A stretch of DNA of 64,000 bases, taken from NCBI GenBank assembly GCA_027924585.1, contig BSBM01000261.1, positions 876,001 to 940,000 on the forward strand. Reading direction: 5' to 3'. The DNA comes from Larix kaempferi. Lineage: Eukaryota; Streptophyta; Pinopsida; Pinales; Pinaceae. The stretch's first letter is position 1. Every line of letters starts with the position of its first letter. A program made the translations under genes and the position numbers. This document shows, in pieces, positions 32,236-42,300 of this stretch. The notes under the pieces were generated by a model. It made no database searches, had not been told where the DNA came from, and saw only the letters and a list, made by a program, of their open reading frames with translations.

Positions 32236-34233
32236 CTAGCTTGATAGCTCCTTTCTGCACCATATCTCGATCTCTATGTGTTTTGACTTATCATGAAACA
32301 CAGGATTTTCAGTCATCTTGATGCAGCTTTGATTATCACACATAATCACAGTGGGGTCCATTTCTAAGTCAAACACTCCAGATAAAAGTTTTCGAATCCA
32401 TACTGCTTCACAGCTAGCAGAACAGGCAGCTATATATTCAGCTTCAGCAGTACTGAGGGCCACACTTGATTGTTTCTTGCTGAACCATGAGATCATGGCA
32501 GATCCAAGACCATAACATCCACCTGAGGTACTTTTTCTATCTGAGACACTACCTGCCCAATCAGAATCTGAGTAACCATGTAATCTGAGTTCATGACCTC
32601 CAAAATAGAAAAGGCCAAAATCTAATGTACCTTTTAGGTACCTCATTATATGCTTTGCAGCTATTAAATGAACCTTTCTAGGTTCTACTAGATATTGACT
32701 TAGGGTATTTACAGCAAAGCATATATCAGGCCTAGTATTTGTTAAATACATCAATGATCCAATGATTTGTCTATATAGAGTTATGTCCACTAGTTCTGAT
32801 GAATCATTAACTAATAACTTTAAGTTGGAGTCCATGGGAGTGGCCATGGCTTTACACTCCAACATATCAAATCTTTTGAGAATCTCCACAGTGTACTTAC
32901 CTTGATTTAGAAAGATCCCTTTTGGTTCTTGCCATACTTCTAGACCTAAGAAGTAGTGCATTAATCCGAGATCTTTCATCTCAAATTCTGAAGAAAGCTT
33001 CTTCTTGCTTTCAATAATCTGTTTCTCATCTCCAGTTAGGAAAAGATCATCTACATACAACAACAATATAACTGGTTCATCATCCATCACCTTGAGATAA
33101 AGATTTGGGTCAGCTTTACTTTTGGTAAAGCCCATGCTAGTTAAGAAATTGTCAATCCTTCCGTACCAAGCCCTTGGAGCTTGTTTTAACCCATATAATG
33201 CCTTCTTTAATTTGCATACATGAGTTCTTCCATCATTAACCTCAAACCCTTGAGGTTGCTCTATGTATACTTCTTCTTCAATTACACCATTCAGAAAAGC
33301 TGTCTTAACATCCATTTGGTGTAATTTCCACTTCATCATGGATGCAATAGCCATAATAGTTCTAATTGAAGTATACTTGGCAACTGGTGCAAATGTTTCT
33401 TCGTAGTCAATTCCCTCCTTCTGAGAGAATCCTCTGGCTACAAATCTTGCTTTGTATTTTTCAATGCTTCCATCTGCGGCATGTTTTATTTTGAAAATCC
33501 ATTTGGAAGAAACCACACTTTTATCTTTTGGCTTGGGAACTATATCCCAAACATCATTTTTCATTATTGACTGATATTCTTCTGTCATTTCTTCTACCCA
33601 TTCTTTCTTCTGAGCTGCCTCTTCATAGCTAGTAGGTAGTTGATCCACAAGATCACACATTAAGGCCATATAGTTGGATACTAGCTTTGGTTTCTTTCTT
33701 TCTCTAGTGGAGCCTTCAGGAGCTCCATATCTTTCAGCTCCTTGAATAATATCTCTAGCCCATGCTGGTATTCTTTTCCTGGATTGTTCTGCAACAGGGG
33801 GTTCTTGAGGTTCCAGCATGTCATGATCCTCTGGTGTAGCTTCTTCAGGGATGTGAACAGTCTCTGAATTTCTGGGTGATGAATCTTCTTCATAAACTTC
33901 TTCAAGTTGACACTTTCTGGATTTCTTGAGAGCTGCTTCCTCATCAAAGGTTACATCCCTACTTATTTCTATATGATGGAAACCTGGTATGTAGATTCTG
34001 AAGGCTTTGGAAGTTTCACAATAACCAACAAACATTCCCTTCTTACCTGAGGGATCCAACTTGGTTCTCTTTTCTTTTGGAATGTGGATGTACACAGGAC
34101 ACCCAAATATTTTAAGATGACTCACCTCAGGCTTCTTACCTGTAAACACTTCTTCTGGAGTTTTGAATTCAAGAGCACTGTGAGATAATCTATTTTGCAC
34201 ATAAACTGTTGTCTTGGCTGCTTCAGCCCATAA
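32236..34233 (-). pseudogene. Copia integrase end, RT and RNase H
   Basis: This frame directly continues the gag-integrase frame after a single TAA (34234-34236). It contains the integrase C-terminal region (FKTPEEVFTGKKPEVSHLKI), an acidic linker, then RT with [40 protein letters not shown] and the catalytic LLLYVDDLFLTGD (about 33030-33070). RNase H follows with YSDSDWAGSVSDRKSTSGGC, STAEAEYIAACSASCEAVWI and MCDNQSCIKMTEN. After KSKHIEIE a small deletion shifts the frame and ends it at 32236, before the usual FTKPL-type tail, traces of which remain at about 32130-32230. All catalytic motifs are intact. The element could work if the stop were read through and the tail were dispensable. Confidence 0.95.
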
Positions 34234-36171
34234 TTACATGGGAAGATCTTGGTCATGTATCATGGTCTTCACAGCTTCCATGATTGTTCTATTTTTCCTT
34301 TCAGCCACCCCATTTTGTTGGGGATTGTAAGGAGTAGTTAGTTCCCTTTTAATTCCAGCTTCTTTGCAAAAGTCCTCAAATTCCTTTGAGGTGAATTCTC
34401 CGCCATTATCTGTTCTGAGAGTTTTGATTTTCTTGTCTGATAGATTTTCTATTAGAGCCTTGAACTCTTTGAATTTTCCAAAGACTTCATTCTTACCTTT
34501 CAGGAAGTATATCCAAGTTTTCCTTGAATAGTCATCAATGAATGAAAGATAGTATTCAAACCCACTTAAGGAAGTGGTGGGCATAGGACCACATACATCT
34601 GAGTGTATGAGCTCTAAAATGTTCTTAGTCTTTGTTTCACTCTTTGGAAAGGGGTTCTTGATATTTTTCCCTTTCTTACATCCTTTACATGAGCCATCAT
34701 GATCAGCTTTTAAAACTGGTAATCCTATTACTACCTTGCTTACATAGGGTAAGGCTTTAAAGTTGATGTGAGCTAATCTTCTATGCCATAGCTCACTGGG
34801 GCTAGAGATCTCATGTGCAAGGGCAGCTTCTGGATGACCTTTGAGTTTATAGAGACCTCCTTCTTCTTCACCAATAACAACTGCATCTTTAATTGTCTTC
34901 CCTTTGGACCACATGAGTACTTGTCCATCTATGAAGGCTACTCTGAAGCCTTTCTTATCTAGTGCTGAAATAGAGAGAAGGTTCTTCTTTAAACCTGGGA
35001 CATATAAGATGTCTTTCATCTTCAAGGGTGTTCCAGAATCTAGCTTATAGTTAGCTTCACCAATTCCTTTGATAGGATATTGGTAGTCATCTCCTAGAGA
35101 TACTTTCTGTGAAGAAGACTTTTCTTCAAGATTTGAGAAGGTCTTCTTTTGACCTGTCATGTGCTTGGAAGCACCACTATCAATGAGCCATGTATCTTCT
35201 CCAGGAGATACAAATCCAGAGAGTGCAGAGAATAGAACATATTCTTCTGGATCTTCTTTCTTCACCTTACATCTTTTCCTTTTGGGTTTTACCTCTACCT
35301 CTTCTTCTTCTTCATCTTCTTCCTCTTCTTTTTCTTCACTATCATTTTCTGCCATATGTGCATGATGTCTTTTGTGGAAGACTTTCTTCCTTTGAGAAGG
35401 ACAAAATCTAGAGATGTGTCCCAATTTATGACAACTGTAGCATTCTACCGTAGAAAGATCTCTTGCTGAATTGGGTCCTCTTCTCTTGTTAGATCTAGAG
35501 AAGTGTTGAGATCCTTTGTGGTCAACTCTCTTGAGATGACTCATTCTTCTTCTTTTGGTATGAGTGGCTAAGGCTTGGTCATCCTCTTTGAGAAGGGCTT
35601 CTCTATTTGCAACCCTAGCTTCTTCTTGAACACAATCCTCCCATACTACATCAAACTTCATGCTTTCTTTCCTGGCACACATGGTTTGTATAAATGACTC
35701 CCAAGATCTAGTGAGACCATTGAGGGCAGTCATCACAAGTTCATCCTCATCAAGGGTATCACCAATTGCATCTAGTTGTTCCTTGATTTGTGAAACCCTT
35801 GAGAAGTAGTCTTGAATGGATTCTCCTTTGTGCATCTTGGTGCTCTTCAATTTAGTCCTCAGATTCATCTTCCTATTGATGTTCTTCCCTTCATACATTC
35901 TTCCTAGGGCATCATACATTTCCTTTGGAGTCTTCTTGGAGGCCACTTGGGGAATCAAGTGGTCTTTGATGGAATCAGCTATGATTCTCTTTTCCCTAAT
36001 CAAATCTTTCCTATGCTTCTCTTTGGCTTCATCTCCTTCTGGTTCTGCAACTTCTTCCTTGATAAGCCGAGCAAGATCATTCTCTTCAAGAATGAGACCA
36101 ATTCTGTATTTCCATGCCCGGAAATTCTCTATGCCTTCTAGCTTGTCTTCAAGCTTAGTATTTGGAGCCAT
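34234..36171 (-). CDS. Copia gag, protease and integrase
   Basis: I start the protein at the ATG at 36171 (MAPNTKLEDKLEGIENF); the frame is open a little further upstream without an ATG. Domains in order: a copia gag (WKYRIGLILEENDLARLIK through SRVSQIKEQLDAIGD), a CCHC zinc knuckle CYSCHKLGHISRFC, a Lys/Glu-rich linker, protease WLIDSGASKHM (about residues 335-345), the pre-integrase block LWHRRLAHINFKALPYV with CKGCKKGK, and integrase with HSDVCGP, LRTDNGGEF and NGVAERKNR holding the D,D,E triad. It stops at an in-frame TAA after DQDLPM; the rest of pol is in the same frame beyond. The particle shell, polyprotein cleavage and DNA integration are the expected roles. Confidence 0.93.
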   Translation of the reverse strand: MAPNTKLEDKLEGIENFRAWKYRIGLILEENDLARLIKEEVAEPEGDEAKEKHRKDLIREKRIIADSIKDHLIPQVASKKTPKEMYDALGRMYEGKNINRKMNLRTKLKSTKMHKGESIQDYFSRVSQIKEQLDAIGDTLDEDELVMTALNGLTRSWESFIQTMCARKESMKFDVVWEDCVQEEARVANREALLKEDDQALATHTKRRRMSHLKRVDHKGSQHFSRSNKRRGPNSARDLSTVECYSCHKLGHISRFCPSQRKKVFHKRHHAHMAENDSEEKEEEEDEEEEEVEVKPKRKRCKVKKEDPEEYVLFSALSGFVSPGEDTWLIDSGASKHMTGQKKTFSNLEEKSSSQKVSLGDDYQYPIKGIGEANYKLDSGTPLKMKDILYVPGLKKNLLSISALDKKGFRVAFIDGQVLMWSKGKTIKDAVVIGEEEGGLYKLKGHPEAALAHEISSPSELWHRRLAHINFKALPYVSKVVIGLPVLKADHDGSCKGCKKGKNIKNPFPKSETKTKNILELIHSDVCGPMPTTSLSGFEYYLSFIDDYSRKTWIYFLKGKNEVFGKFKEFKALIENLSDKKIKTLRTDNGGEFTSKEFEDFCKEAGIKRELTTPYNPQQNGVAERKNRTIMEAVKTMIHDQDLPM

Positions 36172-36620
36172 CTTCTCTTGGGGGAGTCCAAGAGACAGAG
36201 TAGACTTACTTGGAAAGTTACTTTTCACTTTTCCGGAAACTGAAACCGAATTTTATCGCACTTTTGGTAGAATTAGGGTTTGACTTTCCCGGAGTTCTAC
36301 TTAACCAAAAAGTTCGATCTATGGCTTAAAAGAATGCTCTTGATAAGGGCTATCCAACCATGTAATCAGAAATCAAAAATTCCAACTTTTTTCTGAAACC
36401 AAAATCTGACGTATCGCACTTTTGGTAGAATTAGGGTTTGCAATTCCCGGAGTTCTACCCAACCAAAAAGTTCGATCTAGGGCTTAAAAGAAAGGTATTG
36501 AGGAGGGCTATCCAGCCATGCAACCAAAAATCAATAATACCAACTTTGGGCTAAAACCCTAACTTCACCAAAGAGAGAGAGAGAGATAATCTTACCTTGT
36601 GAAAGATGTCCTATTCAGTC

Positions 36621-36634
36621 TAGCTCTGATACCA
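36621..36634 (-). other. Primer-binding site, initiator-Met tRNA
   Basis: On the minus strand TGGTATCAGAGCTA directly follows the 5' LTR end (CTTAACA), the classical copia site. Confidence 0.97.
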
Positions 36635-37125
36635 TGTTAAGTTTAAACCAAATAACCAAGCAAGATCACTGAAAGAAGCATAATCACAAGATAGACACAC
36701 AATATATCCTCGGAAACCCTCATGGGGTAGAAAACCCAGTAAAGCTTTCCTCAATAAGATGATCAACCAAAATACAAGATGTGCTCCTCCTTCCTTTGTC
36801 TCCTAAGCTGATCTCCCAGACAAGTGCGCACTCTTCCACAAGTGAGTGAGTGATCTAATGAGGAGTTCTCCTCCTCTATTTATACTTGACTCTCAACTGA
36901 CTAAAAGACCTGTTGGGGCCGACCTCACCTGGAGAAGTCTAATAACCCCTAAAATATAACTACAGGGCCGACCCACACATGGTGGGTCTAATAACCCTAG
37001 TTAATATCAAACCCTGGAGGAATAAACATCTCCAGATACATAGTAGGATTACCTCGGAGGAATGAAACATCTCCGGAATAAATAATGTACAAATATAATA
37101 TTCTTAGAAGTTACAATATTCAACA
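36635..37125 (-). repeat. 5' LTR of the nested copia element
   Basis: 491 bp, with the same ends as the 3' LTR. It differs by four substitutions and an extra CTC triplet. The leader between the primer-binding site and the gag ATG (36172-36620) contains two diverged copies of a ~130-bp block (about 36235-36365 and 36410-36545). Confidence 0.98.
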
Positions 37126-37130
37126 TACTT

Positions 37131-37428
37131 AAACTGGAGGAAGATAGGGAAATAGCTAGAAACAAGTTATATCATCATCAACAGATGGTGAAAAGGTGGT
37201 TTGAAGAAAAATCTTCATCTGACAAGGAATTTTCTGTTGGAGACTTGGTTTTAAGATGGGACAAACAACACAAAGATAAGAACTAGTATACCAAGTTTCA
37301 GCTCCTCTGGCTGGGACCTTTCATTATTACAGAAAAGATGGGTCCTGGTACTATCCGATTACAAACACTGGAAGGAGTTGTAAACACTTATCCAGTGAAT
37401 GTTTCACTCATCAAAAAGTATTTCGTCT
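37131..37428 (+). pseudogene. Tat-like integrase, C-terminal part
   Basis: This continues the integrase cut at 29917. It reads KLEEDREIARNKLYHHQQMV, then SVGDLVLRWDKQHKDKN and a stop, and resumes with LLWLGPFIITEKMGPGTIRL to VNVSLIKKYFV. The G-D-L-V-L-R-W and GPF blocks are the standard gypsy integrase C-terminal motifs, and the same blocks occur in the intact copy at 62440-62560. No chromodomain follows. Confidence 0.9.
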
Positions 37429-38771
37429 GATCAGGATGATGATTTGTATATAGTTTTGATTTCTTTTTTTTTTCTTTCTTAGTTTTCATGATTTAGATTG
37501 TTTTCTTTTGTTCATTCTGTTGTTAAAATTCTACACATTTGGTAATAATTAATAATCAGTTTTTCTCACAGATGATTTCAGCTGAGGTTTTAGAAGTTTC
37601 TGCCAGCCACAGTTTCCTCGACCTATGTCAGAATTTCTTCAATAAAGGGTACACAGTTAATGATTGCAGGACCTGGATCGATACCTTTCCATGACGATCA
37701 TTATCTTATACATGTCTCATTTGTTTAATTGAGGTCTGGGTGATGACCAAGTTTTCTGATCTCATGTTTCATGGTTCAAACAGCATATTATAATAGCCTG
37801 CATAGCTTGTTTTGCTCTGGATCCTTTAACAATCACCTTGGTAATAAATCCCTTAATAAATGTAAATTGCAAGGTGGGGGGGTCTTGCTATCAAGCTAGC
37901 CCATTAGGTTCATAGGTGCTTAGTGGAATGACATCTTCACATCAAGCCACCACACTTGGAATATGACTTTCAGTTTTACTGGGAGTTGGAAGATCCTATC
38001 ACAGGTCGGTCCATTCATGATTTGCAAAGCACTGGTGAGTAACACTACTAATATATGGTTACCAAGCCATGGTAGTTCCTTTGTAATTTACAATTCAATA
38101 AAATATTTTTAGTAAGATCCATGCTGTATATAAGAACAGGGGGGCCTTATCACAAGCCATCCCTGCCATGCTCATGGGCTTGATTTGGACTGAAACTACC
38201 ACAGTGTGGTCACCAAGCCACGGTAGTTGCTTTCAGTATTTCAACTGGAAGACAAGGGGTCTCCTTACCGAGCTGGCTTGATCAGGTTCTGGATTAGGTC
38301 TGTGAATGGCACTGCTGATATCTGATCAGCAAGTCAGGACAGTGGTTTTATATATGCAAGATCTATTCTATCTTCCTAAAAAAAAATTAAAAATAAATAA
38401 AAAATAAAAAGGATTGTTGTATATAGCTGAATAAATGGTTGTACATTAATAAAATTTCAACAAACCAAGGTGATGTGTAATTGGGATATCCATGTGAGGT
38501 TCTAAGTCTATTTTAAGGTTCAACACAAGCTGGTTTCCATGACTACATTAAGGTAAAGAACCCTGGTTGTTTCCTGTACCCCCTTATCAGATTGGAATTA
38601 TCATTAAAATGGTCATGTCTGGGGATATATTAATCCTATGTTTCTTACTCGTTAACTGTCCTTCTATTGAGCATTTTCTAAAATTCAGGTTGAAAATATT
38701 GGTTGGCTGACATATTCTCTTTAGCTGAATTCGTTGCAGAGATAACTGGTTCGTCCCAGTGAATCACCATT
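37429..38771 (+). other. 3' non-coding region with four diverged modules
   Basis: About 1.3 kb between the pol stop and the 3' LTR. Four modules of 110-150 bp start near 37874, 37994, 38140 and 38256. Each opens with a GGTCTT/GGCCTTATCAC-type phrase and closes with a phrase like TGGTCACCAAGCCACGGTAG. Two related modules occur in the old Tat-like remnant at 19425-19630. No polypurine tract touches the LTR. Confidence 0.7.
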
Positions 38772-38790
38772 TGTTGTGGCCACAACAAAT
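38769..38790. repeat. 22-bp perfect palindrome across the 3' LTR start
   Basis: Bases 38769-38779 are the reverse complement of 38780-38790, centred on TGGCCA. The LTR itself starts at 38772, so the palindrome spans the junction. In the 5' LTR the palindrome is 16 bp (TGTTGTGGCCACAACA). Confidence 0.95.
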
Positions 38791-39002
38791 CCCATGCTTA
38801 GCTGAAGCACGGGAGCCCCATTCCTAATAAACACAAAGGTAATTGGGTGAGTTTTCTTGTAAATATGAGATTTTGGTTTTTAAACCTAAGATCCCTTACC
38901 CATACTTTTGTTCTGTGTGTTTTCTTTTTTATCGAAAAATTTCTAAGTGTTTTGGGTTTGCAGGAAGCTTCAATTTTTTAGCATTTTATCATCTACTTCT
39001 AG

Positions 39003-39395
39003 CAACCCGAAACCCGACAGTTGCGGGTTGCGGGATTTGTTTGTTTGCCGTGGATTTAAGAAATATGAAACCTGCAACCTGACAATTGCAGGTTGCGGGA
39101 TTTTATTTTGCAACTTCCGATTTCTCTCATCCTGTAACCCGCAACCCGACAGTTGCGGGTTGCGGGTTTTCTTTGTTAATAATATCTGGAAATATCCTGA
39201 AACCCGCAATTGCGGCTTTTGGCTTTCGGGAATTATTTCTAGGTTTGATTTTGTTGTGTGTTCCCGAAACCCGCAACCCGACACTTTCGGGTTGTGGCTT
39301 TCGGGAAAAATTTTTCTATTGCGATTTGTGTTTTCCATTCCTGAAACCCGCAACTCGACACTTTTGGGTTTCGGCTTTTGGGATTCTTAAATAAA
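39003..39395. repeat. Array of six GC-rich hairpins in U3 (3' LTR)
   Basis: Same array as at 21325-21815 with six units. Some stems here are better paired than in the 5' copy, for example AACCCGCAAC and GTTGCGGGTT around 39134-39159. Confidence 0.9.
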
Positions 39396-40002
39396 CTTTC
39401 AAAATAAATCATGAACCCGATCCCGCATCCCGCTCCGGTTCATCTCGGCCGTCCATTCGTCTTGATCCCACGATTGTGTTTTAATCTGGTAAATGTAATA
39501 AGTAGGGTTTTTTTTTCTATTTTTATTTTGTCATTTTTACTATTTGGAATTACTCCATTGATTGGATTTTCCTACGGATTCCTGTTAAAGCGTCATTTTT
39601 TTATCAGTTCTTCAGTTACTCTAGGTTGGATTGTTGCTATTACTGCACCTTGTATTCGTTAGTTTTGGTTTTGTATTGGACATGCTTTTACCATTTGTTT
39701 CGACTCCTTAAGATTCCAAATTGTTACACCTGTTTCGGTCTGAAAGGTTGTTCTGATTATTTTGTTAAAACAGGTCACTCGGATCCGATTTGATATGTGC
39801 AAAAGGGTTGCTAGTCTGTGTACTGAAGCTCCTATTTGAGTCATTTCGCAGTCATTTTTCTAGCCATAATTTCCATTTTGGTCACAAATCTGAAGTCATG
39901 ATTGCTGATGTGGAAATACTTGCAATATTGAGTTTTGAAAGCAGTTTAAGTTGTGTGAGTTTCGGTTGATTGTGTACTTTCACACGGGTTTAGATCCAAC
40001 TG

Positions 40003-40656
40003 ATGCATGTCTTCGCTCGTTTCATTACAGTTTGGATAATTGCAATGAATCAGTCGTATAATTTGAATCATTACCACTCGTCCTGCCCAATTGCTGTCAT
40101 CTTATCGGTTGGCCTTAAATTGGCAACAAACATGAAACCTTTAGCTCGTCCCTTCCATTCTTTAAAGGGAAAAATTCTGTGTGACAATCTTGTAAGATTC
40201 CTTCTGAACGTATCTAATATAAGCAATATGTAGACAGGTAATGAATCTCCCAGTGCATGTTTTAATGATGAAGAACTCTATCCCTTACTATATCAAGAAC
40301 CTATGTCACCACCTTTTGATGCAGGTGTTCTTGATTTAAGTACCGATAGTAGTGAAGAAGATTATAAGGCTCTGTCTGTCTGCATGCAATTCCCCGAGGA
40401 GAAAGAGAAGAAAGTTCCTGAGGAACTGGCTAACCGTGACGATGATGTTATATGAGATTTTATAATCAACCAAGAACCTGATGTCCTACCAACTTCTTCT
40501 GAAGTAGATCCTCTAATGGATTTTTCCGTTTTTGAGAATATATTTCCTGATCTAGAAGTTCCCACGGAAGATTCTCCGCAAGCCAAACCACCTGTTGCCG
40601 ATAGTCAGCAATTTGGGATTGAATTTTTGTTGTGCCGTGAAGATCTCTTTGATTAA
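40003..40656 (+). pseudogene. 3' LTR copy of the LTR-internal reading frame
   Basis: Same 654-bp length as 22421-23074, with no indel. In-frame stops TAG (40228-40230) and TGA (40453-40455) interrupt it; the latter is CGA in the 5' copy. Much of the acidic C-terminal half remains readable. Confidence 0.85.
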
Positions 40657-41679
40657 AAGACAAATCTTTAGAAAATAACTCTGAAAGGTGACGGGAATCA
40701 TGAAAAACGAGAAATGGCAAGATTTCTTGGATCGATAGTTTGATTCGATTTTGTAATCCCTATGTTGGGAAATCTCTATCTTCCTATTCTGCTGTAAATT
40801 CCTATTTAAAGAGGAGGACCTATCGTCGTTAGGGGTTGGTAATTTTGGAGTTGTAAGTCAGCAGGAGACAGGACTGGAGATACTCTGTTTAGCAGAGCCT
40901 TTTGTAATTTCTGTACAAGGCCTCTTTTAATAAAGTAAAGTTATCTTTTGATCTATCTTCTGTTATTCCTCAAGTTTCTTTGAGAATTACTGATTGTATA
41001 CTTCAGATTGTCATCTACAGTGCATGATATCTTTTGCATATGTTTAAATGTATGGATCTATTATATTGGTTTCCCTGTATGATTGATTTAAGCTGGAAAA
41101 TGTTTTATTGAGTTTATTCAATTTAAATACTTTCTTTATTGATTTCTGCAAGTGATTCACAGCACAATAATCATTGTTAATTTTTCAATTAGCAAAGTGA
41201 TTACAGATTTATCTTGAATAGGCTTAAGTACTTGAATTATTCTCTTTTAATTTTCATTAATGGATTGTGATTGAAGTTAATAAGTGTAACAACTTAAAGC
41301 ATTTATGTGAAAGGTTGTAATTTACTTATTCATCACACCTCAAGGTTAATCTGCACAATATAAAGCTTTCTTTTTAGAATAGGACTAACTTAAATTAGTT
41401 TCCTCTTCTGAAATAGGTTAGGTTAGCTTAGTTTTACCATTTTCACACCCTTGCTTTCCTTGACTGGAAAACAGACCTAATTGGTCAAATCACCAACTCT
41501 TAGAGTGCCAGCAGAGGCCGAATATCCGTGGGGGATCACAATACCAAACAGGTTGGGGATAGAACTTCCCTTGTGTAGGGTCTTTCGAAGCCTTTCAACT
41601 TGGGTTTTCTTCCTCTGTTGGGAGCCTTGGAACCATTCCAGCACCTTTGCATCTAACCTGCACAACTGAGGCCTCAACA

Positions 41680-42300
41680 AATCTCCATGATTAATTTTTA
41701 GGGAATAGAGTTTTGGTTTTGGAATATTAACTTCACAATGATCAAAACTTTTTCTACTTTATTTTTTCATGAAAATATTATTTCCATCAAGCTATTTCTC
41801 AATATGATTATTCATTAGTGGCATTATTTTTTTGGATTTAGATTATTATCATGCTTATTCTCGTTTTCATTTCCAGGATTGTCCATTATTATTATTTCCA
41901 ACCCTAAGTTCTCTTATTGTAGAGTTGTGGCATATGCCTATTAATGTTGAATTAATGAAGTGTTATGAAGAATCAACAATGCATTGTGGTGGATTAACAC
42001 ATACACTTTACCTTAGAAATTTCACTTTTACCTTGCTTGTTACTTCTCTAGTTGGGATGGAGAAACTCTACCTCTTGATGAAGGTTTCATAATTTGGTTT
42101 CCTAGTATGCTTGTACAATTTTTTTCCATCTCCATTTTTTATTTGATAGCTTGAGTGGAAAGCATTTTTGGGGTTAGTTTTGCTAAATATCCTTTGTAAT
42201 TCATCCACTTGAGCATAGTTTCAGTTGTATTTTCAAACCCTTTTCTATGTCAAGTTCTTCAATCTTGTTCAAGGTGCTAGTAGTTTGTTTGGAACTGGAT
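41680..42300. other. Flanking DNA between two elements, no gene found
   Basis: AT-rich sequence that should continue the old Tat-like LTR interrupted at 21089. An 86-codon open stretch (41832-42092) has no recognisable feature. Confidence 0.5.

Larger units (their letters stand above)
29918..37125 (-). mobile_element. Young Ty1/copia element nested in the integrase
   Basis: Both 5-bp flanks are TACTT (29913-29917 and 37126-37130). LTRs are 488 and 491 bp and differ by four substitutions and one 3-bp indel, so the insertion is recent. On the minus strand the order is 5' LTR, Met primer-binding site, gag, protease, integrase, RT, RNase H, a 1.8-kb 3' region filled with three tandem arrays, polypurine tract and 3' LTR. 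One stop and one small deletion break an otherwise complete gag-pol frame. Confidence 0.98.
21090..41679 (+). mobile_element. Tat-like Ty3/gypsy element, split by a copia element
   Basis: LTRs at 21090-24097 and 38772-41679 enclose gag, protease, archaeal-like RNase H, RT, degenerate RNase H and integrase. The 5-bp flanks are GATCT and AATCT, one mismatch apart. Without the 7.2-kb copia insertion the element is about 13.4 kb. All pol pieces from 24130 to about 27930 stay in one frame broken only by point stops (ends at 24189, 24597, 25095, 25275, 25863 and 26664), followed by frameshifts near 27950 and 29100-29250. Most stops are TGA or TAG, which fits C-to-T decay. It is inactive. Confidence 0.93.
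38772..41679 (+). repeat. 3' LTR of the split Tat-like element
   Basis: The 2908-bp copy aligns along its length with 21090-24097 but with many substitutions, one hairpin unit fewer and two stops in the internal reading frame. It ends CCTCAACA followed by the target copy AATCT. Confidence 0.95.

Noticed and set aside
38150-38345. Possible riboswitch or tRNA-like fold in the 3' non-coding modules
   Set aside because: I could not find a clover-leaf, an anticodon arm or a known aptamer core; only repeated phrases are supported.
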